Of a stretch of DNA of 64,000 nucleotides, positions 46,379 to 55,635 are shown one piece after another; within the stretch, counting starts at the first letter, position 1, and the number at the start of each line of letters is the position of its first letter. Origin of the DNA: Variovorax paradoxus (lineage in GTDB: Bacteria; Pseudomonadota; Gammaproteobacteria; Burkholderiales; Burkholderiaceae_C); assembly GCF_022009635.1 (NCBI RefSeq), contig NZ_CP091716.1:5291501-5355500 (forward strand). Direction: 5' to 3'. The notes below the pieces were generated by a model. That model was not told the DNA's origin. It saw only the letters and a list, made by a program, of their open reading frames with translations, and did no database searches. Made by a program: the position numbers and the translations under genes.

Positions 46379-48115
46379 ATGAAAGCCGAAGCGGCCCGGG
46401 TGCTTGCGCGACTGAAGGCGTTCGGCGCCGGCGCGTTCGCGTGCGCGGCCGCGCTGGCGCTGCCGGCTTTCCCGTCATCGGCGGCTTCGCCTGCGACGGC
46501 GTCGCCGCGCCTGGCCTGGCTCACCGACGAAGGCATGGTCGCGGTCGAACGCACGCCGCGCGGCACCGCGCCCCTGCCGCAAGAGGGCGACGCGCTGCAG
46601 ACGCCGCTGGGCAGCGTATGGAAGCTCTTCGTCTACAGCTACCTGAGCGTCAACGCCACGCAGGAGCCCGTCTACCGCTGCGCCAGCATGCAGCGCCGCA
46701 CCGACGACGAATACTGCTGCGACCCGGGCGGCAGCATCGGGCGTGAACAGGCGCTGGCCCAGTCCTGCGGACCCTATTTCGACCCGTCGCGCGTCGGCGT
46801 CAACGCCGCCGACTGGACCCGCTTCTGGCGCGACAGCGACGCCCCCGCCTGGCTGCGGCGCCTGGACGCCATGAAGCCCGAGACGCGCGTGCCCGTGTCC
46901 GAGCTGCTGTCCGCGCTGCGCCAGATTCCCGCTCCCGCCCGCACCGCCGCGCGCCAGGCCCTGCAGCCCGTCACGGTGCGCGACGACGAGGTGCTTGCCG
47001 CCCTGGGTGGCGGCCCGCGCTTCAAGACCTGGTCATGGCGGGAAGGTACGCAACCGGTGGGCGGCGCCGCCGGCTGGCTGGCAGACGGCACGCCGTTCTG
47101 GTTCGGCGACACCGGCACCAGTCGCAGCGCGCTGCGCGCCCAGGCGAAATGGATGGCCGGGCAATGGGCCGCGCACGGCCTGGCGTCGCCGGCGCCGGAT
47201 GCGGCGGCGCTCGGCGCGCAGCCCTGCATCGCCGTCGATTTCTTCCAGCGCTATCCCATCGCCACCGTGCAGCGCGCGCTGCCGGGCAACACCGCCGCCG
47301 CGCCGGCCGGCCCGTTGCGCGGGCGCTACCGCATCGCCTTCCAGAACGGCTCGCAGTTGGTGATGGAAGGCGTGCCCGCCCAGGTGCTGCGCTACGGCTC
47401 GGACGGCCCGCGCATCGCCGCGCGCCTGCCGCTGGAGGACTACGTGGCGCGCGTGGTCGACCGCGAAGGCGACGCGCGCGAAACCGAAGCCGCCCGCGCG
47501 CTCGCGGTGGCGGCGCGCAGCTACGTGCTGCAGAACGCGAGCGAAATCGAAGGCTGCCGCCAGATTGCCGACGACAGCCGCACGCAGCGCGTCGGCCCCA
47601 ATCCGCCGACCGCAGCGGCGCGCGCCGCTGCGGCCTTCACCGAAGGCCTGGTGATCGACGGCCAGGCCGTCAACTACCACAGCGACCGGGCCTCGCCCGG
47701 CGTCATGTCGTGGCAAGGCGCGGTCGCCGCAAGCCGCGAGGGCCAGCCCTTCGGCGCCATCCTGCGCACCGCGTACCCGCGCGGCACGCTGGCACCGTTC
47801 CGGGCAGAAGCCGACTGCACGCCCCTGCCCGAAGCCCAGCGGTGGCTGGCCGACCGCCAGCGGCGCTGGCGCCAGGTGCTGCGCGCCCAGGCGGGCTTCC
47901 AGCCGGTCGACGACACGCTGCGCGTGTGCCTGCTCGCCATGGGCGTTCCGCATTCCGATCAACGCCGCCTGGTGATCCGGGTGCGCGAGTGGCACAGCCG
48001 CGAGGGCCGCGTGACGCTCATCCACGAATACCTGCACCTGGCGTTTCGCGACCATCCCCACGGGCAGGACGAAATCTTCATCGAACGGCTTGCGCAGCAA
48101 CTGGCAGACTCATGA
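46379..48115 (+). CDS. yfaQ: YfaQ-like protein (DUF2300) with SxxK, SpoIID-like and HExxH features
   Basis: A 578-residue exported protein; a signal-like hydrophobic stretch covers residues 14-36. An SxxK tetrad Ser79-Val-Trp-Lys82 (TPLGSVWKLFVYSYL) resembles the nucleophile motif of penicillin-binding proteins. Residues 330-450 contain PLEDYVARVVDREGDARETE and ARALAVAARSYVLQ, the signature of SpoIID/LytB-type lytic transglycosylase domains, followed by the catalytic-like NYHSDRASPGVMSW. The C terminus has His549-Glu-Tyr-Leu-His553, a HExxH zinc motif. E. coli YfaQ belongs to the same family. Cell-wall processing beside a macroglobulin is plausible. Spacing to yfaS is 4 bp; the stop overlaps yfaP. 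Confidence 0.85.
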   Translation: MKAEAARVLARLKAFGAGAFACAAALALPAFPSSAASPATASPRLAWLTDEGMVAVERTPRGTAPLPQEGDALQTPLGSVWKLFVYSYLSVNATQEPVYRCASMQRRTDDEYCCDPGGSIGREQALAQSCGPYFDPSRVGVNAADWTRFWRDSDAPAWLRRLDAMKPETRVPVSELLSALRQIPAPARTAARQALQPVTVRDDEVLAALGGGPRFKTWSWREGTQPVGGAAGWLADGTPFWFGDTGTSRSALRAQAKWMAGQWAAHGLASPAPDAAALGAQPCIAVDFFQRYPIATVQRALPGNTAAAPAGPLRGRYRIAFQNGSQLVMEGVPAQVLRYGSDGPRIAARLPLEDYVARVVDREGDARETEAARALAVAARSYVLQNASEIEGCRQIADDSRTQRVGPNPPTAAARAAAAFTEGLVIDGQAVNYHSDRASPGVMSWQGAVAASREGQPFGAILRTAYPRGTLAPFRAEADCTPLPEAQRWLADRQRRWRQVLRAQAGFQPVDDTLRVCLLAMGVPHSDQRRLVIRVREWHSREGRVTLIHEYLHLAFRDHPHGQDEIFIERLAQQLADS

Positions 48116-48927
48116 AAACATCTTCACTGGCGCGTCGCGCCGCCTCCGCCGCATTTACCGCTCTCGGCCTTATCTCGGCGCTCGCCGGCCTCTCGGCGCA
48201 GGCCCAGACCGTGCTCGACACGCCGCGCGGCGGCTGGCGCAACGCGCCCGCACAGCAGCAGGACTTCGTGCAGGAAGTGCACTACCCGGCCAGCAGCGTC
48301 AACGCCAACGGCCGCTCCGAGGCTTCGTTGATCCGCGGCCGCATCGCCGCCGCGCCCAAGACGAACGACCCGAAGGGCACGGCCCCGCGCACGCCCGCGC
48401 GCCTCATCGTGGACGGCATCGCCATTCCGCTGCTGACCGACGAGAAGGGCAACTTCGCGCGGCCCTGGTCCTTCGGCTCCGGCAGCCACGGCGTGGAAGT
48501 GCGCTCGCCCAACGGCGAAGTCGCGCGCTCGCAGTTCTACGAGACGCAGGCCAACCGCGTGCCGGTCAAGCTGCGCGTCGTGCTGAGCTGGGACAGCGAC
48601 AACACCGACCTCGACCTGCACGTGGTGTCGCCCGACGGCCAGCATGTGTTCTACGGCGCGCGCGTGGCGCCCAACGGCGGCTCGCTGGACGTGGACGTGA
48701 CCACCGGCTTCGGCCCCGAGATCTTCGCCACGCCCAGCCCGGTGCAGGGCGCATATCACGTGTTCGTGAACTACTTCGGCGCCGGCGAGCAGCGCGACGC
48801 GGTGATCACCGCGCAGGTGACCATCCTGCAGGACGAAGGCACGCCCAAGGAGAAGCAGCAGGTCTTCCGGGTGCCGATGCGCAAGCCGGGCGAACTGACG
48901 CTGGTGCATTCGTTCCTGGTGCCCTGA
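48112..48927 (+). CDS. yfaP: YfaP-like protein (DUF2135)
   Basis: A 271-residue secreted protein. The signal peptide ends at LSAQAQ near residue 32. The DUF2135 domain holds LRVVLSWDSDNTDLDLHVVSPDGQHVFYG, an Asp-rich, probably calcium- or metal-binding beta structure, then GAYHVFVNYFGAGEQRDA. It is the last member of the yfa-type set and overlaps yfaQ by ATGA. Function is unknown; secretion with the macroglobulin suggests a shared periplasmic complex. Confidence 0.87.
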   Translation: MKTSSLARRAASAAFTALGLISALAGLSAQAQTVLDTPRGGWRNAPAQQQDFVQEVHYPASSVNANGRSEASLIRGRIAAAPKTNDPKGTAPRTPARLIVDGIAIPLLTDEKGNFARPWSFGSGSHGVEVRSPNGEVARSQFYETQANRVPVKLRVVLSWDSDNTDLDLHVVSPDGQHVFYGARVAPNGGSLDVDVTTGFGPEIFATPSPVQGAYHVFVNYFGAGEQRDAVITAQVTILQDEGTPKEKQQVFRVPMRKPGELTLVHSFLVP

Positions 48928-48991
48928 GGCGCGCCCAAGAGACAGGGGATCTCTCGTTGACCTGGCACCGGGCGCGTGGCAAAACCTGCCC

Positions 48992-49555
48992 ATGGCAACG
49001 CAGGCGCCCCACGGCTACCCCGGCCACCTGGCCGAAGACTGGCAGCTCGCCGACGGCACGCCGGTGCGCATCCGCCCGATCCGCGCCGAAGACCTCGCCA
49101 TGCATTCGGCCTTCGTGGCGGGCCTGTCGAACGAAACCGGCTACCGCCGCCTGCTGTCGCCGCGCAAGCCCCAGCCGGACGAGCTCTGGCGCATGACCCA
49201 CATCGACTACGACCGCGAGCTGGCGCTCATCGCGACCACGGTGATCGAAGGCGCCGAGCAGCAGATGGGCGTGGTTCGCTATGTGCGCGGCGACACGCCC
49301 GGGACGGCGCAGGTCGCCGAATTCGCCGTGGTGATCGCCGACGCCTGGCAGCACCGCGGCGTGGCCCACAAGCTCATGCGCAAGCTGATCGAGGCCGCCG
49401 CCGGGGCCGGCGTGAGGCAGCTTTCGGACATCACGCTCTACGACAACACCGGCATGCTGGCGCTGGCGCGCAAGCTGGGCTTCAGACTGCAGCGCGATGC
49501 GGCCAACCCGAACGTCACGCGCCTGCGGCTGGCGCTCCCGACGCCGGCAACGTAG
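48992..49555 (+). CDS. GNAT-family N-acetyltransferase
   Basis: A 187-residue acetyltransferase. RIRPIRAEDLAMHSAFV is the usual N-terminal strand, VAEFAVVIADAWQHRGVAHKLMRKL is motif A with the RGVA pyrophosphate loop, and LYDNTGMLALARKLGF is the C-terminal GNAT part. Related domains occur fused to acyl-CoA synthetases as protein acetyltransferases (Pat), so lysine acetylation is possible. It stands alone between the yfa-type genes and the RND operon. Confidence 0.82.
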   Translation: MATQAPHGYPGHLAEDWQLADGTPVRIRPIRAEDLAMHSAFVAGLSNETGYRRLLSPRKPQPDELWRMTHIDYDRELALIATTVIEGAEQQMGVVRYVRGDTPGTAQVAEFAVVIADAWQHRGVAHKLMRKLIEAAAGAGVRQLSDITLYDNTGMLALARKLGFRLQRDAANPNVTRLRLALPTPAT

Positions 49556-49658
49556 CCATTTGGTAAAGCGCGACAGCCGGCTCGAGCGGGCCAGCAAACT
49601 TAAATCTACTTCCTTATGATGCGAAACCTTTTTCCGTCGGAAGCAGAGAGCCCCCTCC

Positions 49659-52600
49659 ATGGTCCAGCTTGCGTTGCGTCGTCCGTACACCTTCATCGTC
49701 ATGGCGATGCTGATCGTGCTGGCCACGCCTTTTGTCCTGGCGCGCATGGCCACCGACATCTTCCCGGAAATCAACATTCCGGTCGTGAGCGTCATCTGGA
49801 ACTACACCGGCCTGCCGGCGCAGGAAATGGGGCAGCGCATCTCGGGCCAGGTGGAGCGCGGGCTGACCACCACGGTGAGCGACATCGAGCACATCGAGTC
49901 GCAGTCGCTGGCGGGCGTGTCGATCATCAAGGTGTTCTTCCAGCCCACGGCCAACATCGAAATGGCCATCTCGCAGGTGGTGGCCTCCATGCAGGCGCAG
50001 GTGCGGCAGCTGCCGCCGGGCATCACGCCGCCGCTGGTCATCAAGTATTCGGCTTCCAGCGTGCCGGTGATCCAGCTGGCGCTTTCCAGCCCCACGCGCT
50101 CTGAAAACTCTCTCTTCGACGCCACCGTCAACCAGTTGCGCCCGCAGCTCATCACGGTGCCGGGCGCGGCCATTCCGTTTCCGTACGGCGGCAAGAACCG
50201 GCTGATCTCGGTCGACCTCGACACCCAGGCGCTGCAGGCGCGCGGCCTGTCGCCGGCCGACGTGGTGAACGCGGTGAACACGCAGAACCTGATCCTGCCC
50301 TCGGGCACGGCCAAGTTCGGCGCCACCGAATACAACGTGAAGATGAATGGCTCGCCCGACGCCATCGCGGGCCTGAACGACCTGCCGATCCGCACGGTGA
50401 ACGGCGCCACCACCTATCTGCGCGACGTGGCCTATGTGCGCGACGGCTTCTCGCCGCAGACCAACGTGGTGCGCCAGGACGGCGTGCGCGGCGTGCTGCT
50501 GTCGGTGCTCAAGAACGGCGGCGCCTCCACGCTGGACATCGTCTCGAACATCCGCGCCATGCTGCCCATCGCCGCCCAGACGATGCCGGAAGACATCAAG
50601 ATCACGCCGCTGTTCGACCAGTCGGTGTTCGTGAAGGCGGCCGTGAAGGGCGTGGTGTTTGAAGCCATCCTGGCGGCCGCGCTCACGGCCGCGATGGTGC
50701 TGCTGTTCCTGGGCAACTGGCGCAGCACGCTGATCATCGGGCTGACGATTCCGCTGTCCATCCTGGCGTCCATCCTGGTGCTGTATTCGCTGGGCGAAAC
50801 GCTCAACCTCATGACGCTGGGCGGGCTGGCGCTCTCGGTGGGCATTCTGGTGGACCAGGCGATCGTGACCATCGAGAACATCGAGCGGCACCTGCACATG
50901 GGCACGCCGCTGAAGGATGCCATCGAGGTCGGCGCGGGCGAGATCGGCTCGGCCGCCTTCGTTTCCACGCTGTGCATCTGCATCGTGTTCGTCCCGATGT
51001 TCTTTCTCTCGGGCGTGGCGCGCTTCCTGTTCGTACCGCTGGCCGAGGCCGTGGTGTTCGCCATGATCGCGTCCTACCTGCTGTCGCGCACGCTGGTGCC
51101 GACGCTGGTGATGCTGCTGATGGGCGGCTCGCACGGCCCGCAGCAGCAACAGCCCGCGGAAGGCACCAGGCAGAGCGCGCTGCAGCGCCTGTACCGCGCC
51201 TTCGACCGCCGCTTCGAGCGCGTGCGCCGCGCCTACACGCTGGTGCTGTCGGCAGTGCTCTCCAGGCGGGCGGGCTTCATCGGCCTGTTCCTGGGCTTCT
51301 GCCTGCTGTCGTGCCTGCTTTATCCGGTGCTGGGCCGCGACTTCTTCCCCACGGTGGATGCCGGCCAGATCCGCCTGCACCTGCGCGCCCCCACCGGCAC
51401 CCGCATCGAGGAAACCGCGCGCCTGACCGACCAGGTGGAAGCCGCCATCCGCGAGCTGGTGCCGCCCGACCAGCTCGAGACCATCCTGGACAACCTGGGC
51501 GTGCCCAACAGCGGCATCAACCTGTCGTACAGCAACGCCGGCACCATCGGCACCTTCGACGGCGAGCTGCTGCTGTCGCTGAAAGAGGGCCACAAGCCGA
51601 CCGAGCAGCATGTGTCGCTCCTGCGCGCGGAGCTGCCCAAGCGCTTTCCGGGCATCGAGTTCTTCTTCCAGCCGGCGGACATCGTCACGCAGATCCTGAA
51701 CTTCGGCCTGCCGGCGGCCATCGACGTGCAGTTCAGCGGCAACGACATGGCCGGCAACGCCGCGCGCGCGGCCGAACTCACCAAGGCGATCCGGCAGATT
51801 CCAGGCGCGGTCGACGCGCACGTGCACCAGCGCCTGGACGGCCCCGCGCTGAGCCTGCAGATGGACCGCACACGGCTGCAGCAGTACGGCCTCACGGCCT
51901 CCAACGTGGGGCAGAACGTGCTCATCGCGCTGTCGGGCAGCTCGCAGACGGCGCCCGCCTTCTGGCTGAATCCGGCCAACGGCGTGGTCTACAGCATCGC
52001 GGTGCAGACGCCGCAATACACGGTCGATTCGCTCGATTCGCTGCTCAACATTCCGGTGGGCGCCAGCGGGGGCCAGGGCGGCACCGGCGCGCAGCAGCTG
52101 CTGGGCAACCTGGTGAGCACCCAGGCCGACCGGCAGCCGGCCGTGATGTCGCGCTACAACATCGCGCCGGTGATCGACGTCTACGTGAGCGTGCAGGGCA
52201 CCGACCTGGCCAGCGTGGCCTCGAAGGTGCAGAAGCTGGTCGACGAGATGCGGCCCAAGCTCTCGCGCGGCAGCCGGGTGGACATCCGCGGGCAGGTGCA
52301 GACCATGCAGTCGTCGTTCATCGGCCTGGGCGTGGGGCTGGCGATGGCCATCGTGCTGGTGTACCTGCTGATCGTGGTCACCTTCCAGTCGTGGCTGGAC
52401 GCGGCCATCATCATCACCGCCCTGCCGGCCGCGCTGGCGGGCATCGCGTGGATGCTCTTCATCACCGGCACCACGCTGAGCGTGCCCGCGCTCACGGGCG
52501 CGATCATGACCATGGGCGTGGCCACGGCCAATTCCATTCTGCTGGTGTCGTTCGCGCGCGAGCGGCTGCAGGCGGGCATTCCGCCGCTGTCGGCCGCGCT

Positions 52601-52880
52601 GGAAGCCGGCGCCACCCGCATCCGCCCGGTGCTGATGACCGCGCTGGCGATGATCATCGGCATGATCCCGATGGCGCTGGGCCTGGGCGAAGGCGCCGAG
52701 CAGAACGCGCCGCTGGGCCGCGCCGTCATCGGCGGGCTGGTCTTTGCCACGGTGTCGACATTGTTTTTCGTACCCGCCGTGTTCGCGGGGGTGCACAGTC
52801 GGCTTGCCCGCCGCCGGGCGGCGCGCGAAGCCTCCCAGCAGCATCAACCGCCAGAGGGCGCAACGCCCCAGGAGAATTGA
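49659..52880 (+). CDS. RND-family multidrug efflux pump, inner-membrane permease
   Basis: A 1073-residue transporter of the AcrB superfamily with two six-helix halves and two large periplasmic loops. The N terminus VQLALRRPYTFIVMAMLIVL and ARMATDIFPEINIPVVSV are typical. TM4 reads LALSVGILVDQAIVTIENIERHL with Asp399-Gln400 where AcrB has two Asp; TM10 reads MGVATANSILLVSFARE, with Ala at the AcrB Lys940 position. The proton path therefore differs from AcrB. It is first in an operon with a membrane-fusion protein 4 bp later and an outer-membrane channel, the reverse of the usual acrAB order. Confidence 0.94.
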   Translation: MVQLALRRPYTFIVMAMLIVLATPFVLARMATDIFPEINIPVVSVIWNYTGLPAQEMGQRISGQVERGLTTTVSDIEHIESQSLAGVSIIKVFFQPTANIEMAISQVVASMQAQVRQLPPGITPPLVIKYSASSVPVIQLALSSPTRSENSLFDATVNQLRPQLITVPGAAIPFPYGGKNRLISVDLDTQALQARGLSPADVVNAVNTQNLILPSGTAKFGATEYNVKMNGSPDAIAGLNDLPIRTVNGATTYLRDVAYVRDGFSPQTNVVRQDGVRGVLLSVLKNGGASTLDIVSNIRAMLPIAAQTMPEDIKITPLFDQSVFVKAAVKGVVFEAILAAALTAAMVLLFLGNWRSTLIIGLTIPLSILASILVLYSLGETLNLMTLGGLALSVGILVDQAIVTIENIERHLHMGTPLKDAIEVGAGEIGSAAFVSTLCICIVFVPMFFLSGVARFLFVPLAEAVVFAMIASYLLSRTLVPTLVMLLMGGSHGPQQQQPAEGTRQSALQRLYRAFDRRFERVRRAYTLVLSAVLSRRAGFIGLFLGFCLLSCLLYPVLGRDFFPTVDAGQIRLHLRAPTGTRIEETARLTDQVEAAIRELVPPDQLETILDNLGVPNSGINLSYSNAGTIGTFDGELLLSLKEGHKPTEQHVSLLRAELPKRFPGIEFFFQPADIVTQILNFGLPAAIDVQFSGNDMAGNAARAAELTKAIRQIPGAVDAHVHQRLDGPALSLQMDRTRLQQYGLTASNVGQNVLIALSGSSQTAPAFWLNPANGVVYSIAVQTPQYTVDSLDSLLNIPVGASGGQGGTGAQQLLGNLVSTQADRQPAVMSRYNIAPVIDVYVSVQGTDLASVASKVQKLVDEMRPKLSRGSRVDIRGQVQTMQSSFIGLGVGLAMAIVLVYLLIVVTFQSWLDAAIIITALPAALAGIAWMLFITGTTLSVPALTGAIMTMGVATANSILLVSFARERLQAGIPPLSAALEAGATRIRPVLMTALAMIIGMIPMALGLGEGAEQNAPLGRAVIGGLVFATVSTLFFVPAVFAGVHSRLARRRAAREASQQHQPPEGATPQEN

Positions 52881-52884
52881 TTTC

Positions 52885-54132
52885 ATGACGGAGCAACGCC
52901 ATTCGGCACTGGCCATCCACCCCATCGCCGTGGAAGAAGGCGACGGCGAGTTGCTGCGCCGCCGGCAGATCGTGCGGCGCACGCGCTGGCTGGTGCTGAT
53001 CGTTCTCGTGCTGCTGGGGCTGGGCGCGGCGCGCACGGTGTTCGTGCGCATCGCCAACGCCCGCGCGCTCGAGGCGGGCACGACGGAGCGCGCGAAGCAG
53101 TACGTGCAGACCGCCCTGCCCCGCACGCCCACCGCCGGCCAGACGCTGTCGCTGCCGGGCACGCTGCAGGGCTTCGTGCAGTCGCCCATTTCGGCGCGCG
53201 CCAGCGGCTACCTCAAGCGCTGGACCAAGGACATCGGCAGCCGCGTCGAAAAGGGCGAACTGCTCGCCGAGATCGAGACGCCCGAGATCGACCAGCAGCT
53301 GTCGCAGGCCGTGGCCGCGCGTGCGCAGGCGGCCTCCGGCCTGGAGCTGGCACGCAGCACCGCCGACCGCTGGGAAGCGCTGCGCAAGAAGGACGTGGTC
53401 TCGCAGCAGGAGCTGGACGAACGCCGCAGCGCGGTGGCGCAAGCCACCTCCAACGTGGCGGCGGCCGACGCCAACGTGCAGCGGCTGAAACAGACCGAAG
53501 GCTTCAAGCGCGTGGTGGCGCCGTTCGCGGGCGTGATCACGCGGCGCAACGTCGACGTGGGCGACCTGATCGACGCGGGCAGCGGCGGCGGCGCCGGGCG
53601 CGCGTTGTTCCTGCTGGCGCAGACCGATCCGCTGCGCGTGTACATCAACGTGCCGCAGGCCTACGCCCAGCTCGTGAAGGCGGGGCAACCGGTAGTGGTG
53701 ACCCAGGCCGAGCTGCGTGGCCAGACCTTCAAGGGCCAGGTGGCACGCACCGCCGGCTCCATCGACACGACCACGCGGATGATGCAGGTCGAGGTGTCGC
53801 TGCCCAACAGCGACGGCGCGCTGCTGCCGGGTGCCTATGTGCAGGTGTCGCTGCCGCTGGCCGCCAGCCGCACGCTGTCGGTGCCGTCGAACGCGCTGCT
53901 GTTCCGCGCCGAGGGCACGCGGATTGCCGTGGTCGACCCGCAGGGCCGCGTCAACCTGCGCGCGGTGACGCTGGGCCGCAACTACGGCGAGAACGTCGAA
54001 GTGATCGACGGCCTCGAGCACACCGACCGCATGGTGCTGAACCCGTCCGATTCGCTGGCCGAAGGCGACGTGGTGGCAGTGGCGCCCGAGACGCCGCCCG
54101 CCAAGGCCCCCACGCCGAAGGCCCCGGCGTGA
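52885..54132 (+). CDS. RND efflux periplasmic adaptor (membrane-fusion protein)
   Basis: A 415-residue HlyD/AcrA-type adaptor. A single N-terminal membrane anchor (WLVLIVLVLLGLGAARTVFV) replaces a lipid anchor. Lipoyl-like halves are PISARASGYLKRWTKDIGSRV and VVAPFAGVITRRNVDVGDLI, flanking an alpha-helical hairpin (LSQAVAARAQAASGLELARS and later AQATSNVAAADANVQRL). The beta-barrel and membrane-proximal domains follow. AGGAG lies 10 nt before the ATG. A Pro/Ala-rich end overlaps the next gene by GTGA. Confidence 0.93.
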   Translation: MTEQRHSALAIHPIAVEEGDGELLRRRQIVRRTRWLVLIVLVLLGLGAARTVFVRIANARALEAGTTERAKQYVQTALPRTPTAGQTLSLPGTLQGFVQSPISARASGYLKRWTKDIGSRVEKGELLAEIETPEIDQQLSQAVAARAQAASGLELARSTADRWEALRKKDVVSQQELDERRSAVAQATSNVAAADANVQRLKQTEGFKRVVAPFAGVITRRNVDVGDLIDAGSGGGAGRALFLLAQTDPLRVYINVPQAYAQLVKAGQPVVVTQAELRGQTFKGQVARTAGSIDTTTRMMQVEVSLPNSDGALLPGAYVQVSLPLAASRTLSVPSNALLFRAEGTRIAVVDPQGRVNLRAVTLGRNYGENVEVIDGLEHTDRMVLNPSDSLAEGDVVAVAPETPPAKAPTPKAPA

Positions 54133-55613
54133 CGCCGCCGCGCCTGGCCGCTCCGCTCGCCCTGCTGGCCGCCATGCTGGTGGCGGGCTGCGCGGTCGGC
54201 CCCGACTACAAGACGCCGGACACGCCCCTGCCCGTCAGCTGGAAGCTCGAGGAGCCCTGGCGCGTGAGCGCACCCAACGACGCCGCCGACAAGGGCCCCT
54301 GGTGGCGCCGCTTCGGCGACCCGCAGCTCGACGCGCTGCAGCAGCAGGCGCTTGCCGGCAGCCCCACGCTGGCCATCGCCAATGCGCGGCTGGCGCAGGC
54401 GCGCGCCACGCTCGCGGCCAACGCGGCCGGCCAGTATCCGCAGGTCGGCCTCGGCACCCGCGCCTCGCGCCTGCGGATTTCGGCCAACCGCCCGCTCACC
54501 AACTACGCGACGCCCAATTCGACGACGGTGCAGAACGACTTCGCGCTGTCGCTCAACGCAAGCTACGAAGTCGACCTGGCCGGCCGCGTGCAGCGCACGG
54601 TCGAAGGCGCCAAGGCCTCGGCCGAACAATCGGCCGCCGACCTGCAGAACACCCGGCTGCTGCTGAGCGCCGACGTGGCCAGCAGCTACTTCAACCTGCG
54701 CTCCACCGACATCGAGCTCGACGTGGTCACGCGCTCCATCGCCCTGCAGCGCCGCGCGCTCGAACTGGTGACGGCGCGCCACGACCTGGGCGCCGTGTCG
54801 GGCCTCGACGTGGCGCAGCAGCAGTCGCTGCTCGAGACCACGCTGACGCAGGTCGACGTGCTGAGGAAGCAGCGCTCGCAGTACGAGCACGCGCTGGCCA
54901 CGCTCACCGGCACGCCCGCGCCCAGCTTCTCGCTGCCGGTGGACCTGCGCGAGATCAGGCCGCCGGCCGTGCCGCTGGGCGTGCCCTCCGAGATACTGCA
55001 GCGCCGCCCCGACGTGGCCTCGGCCGAACGCGCGATGGCCGCCGCCAATGCGCAGATCGGCGTCGCCACCGCGGCCTTCTACCCGAGCATCTTCATCTCG
55101 CCCACCGTGGGCGTGGACAGCCGCACGATCGAGACGCTGTTCAACGGCCCGAGCCTGCTGTGGTCGGTGGGCGTGTCGGCCACGCAGGTGTTGTTCGACG
55201 GTGGGCGCATCCGCGCCAACGTCGACTTCGCGAAGGCCGGCTACGACGTCACCGTCGGCAACTACCGCCGCACCGTGCTGACCGCGATGCAGGAGGTGGA
55301 AGACGGCATCACCGGCCTTTCCGCGCTAGACAGCGCGACGGCGCAGGCACAGGCCGCCGTGACCGCCGCGCGCCGCGTGCTCGACATGGCCACCAGCCGC
55401 TACGAGGGCGGTGCGTCGACCTACCTGGACGTGATCACCGCGCAGCAGTCGCTGCTGACGGTGGAGCGCCAGGCCGCGCAACTGCGTGGGCAGCGGCTGC
55501 TGACGGCGGTGTTCCTGGTGAAGGCGCTGGGTGGGGATTGGTGCGGCGATGATGCCGCGGGCGGAGCAGGCTGCCCCACCGCGGCTGCGCGGCAAGTCGT
55601 CGGCACGCGCTGA
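54129..55613 (+). CDS. RND efflux outer-membrane lipoprotein (NodT/OprM family)
   Basis: A 494-residue outer-membrane channel. It starts at GTG 54129 in a GTGA overlap with the adaptor. The lipobox MLVAGC places the lipidated Cys at residue 21, and VGPDYKTPDTPLP after it is the family signature. Two OEP repeats are visible, with YEVDLAGRVQRTVEGAKASA in the first and VGVSATQVLFDGGRIRANVD in the second, and YPSIFISPTVGV between. It completes the tripartite pump and converges on the CoA-transferase gene. Confidence 0.93.
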   Translation: MTPPRLAAPLALLAAMLVAGCAVGPDYKTPDTPLPVSWKLEEPWRVSAPNDAADKGPWWRRFGDPQLDALQQQALAGSPTLAIANARLAQARATLAANAAGQYPQVGLGTRASRLRISANRPLTNYATPNSTTVQNDFALSLNASYEVDLAGRVQRTVEGAKASAEQSAADLQNTRLLLSADVASSYFNLRSTDIELDVVTRSIALQRRALELVTARHDLGAVSGLDVAQQQSLLETTLTQVDVLRKQRSQYEHALATLTGTPAPSFSLPVDLREIRPPAVPLGVPSEILQRRPDVASAERAMAAANAQIGVATAAFYPSIFISPTVGVDSRTIETLFNGPSLLWSVGVSATQVLFDGGRIRANVDFAKAGYDVTVGNYRRTVLTAMQEVEDGITGLSALDSATAQAQAAVTAARRVLDMATSRYEGGASTYLDVITAQQSLLTVERQAAQLRGQRLLTAVFLVKALGGDWCGDDAAGGAGCPTAAARQVVGTR

Positions 55614-55635
55614 TGACGTCCGTCCCGCGGAGCGT

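Noticed and set aside
41518..46566. A 1682-residue minus-strand open frame opposite the yfaS-type gene
   Set aside because: It is the antisense shadow of a GC-rich coding gene. The translation is His/Arg/Gly-rich without any recognisable domain, while the plus strand encodes a clear macroglobulin.
49614..53189. A 1191-residue minus-strand open frame opposite the RND pump
   Set aside because: Composition is His/Arg/Asp-rich with no family signature; it mirrors the pump gene.
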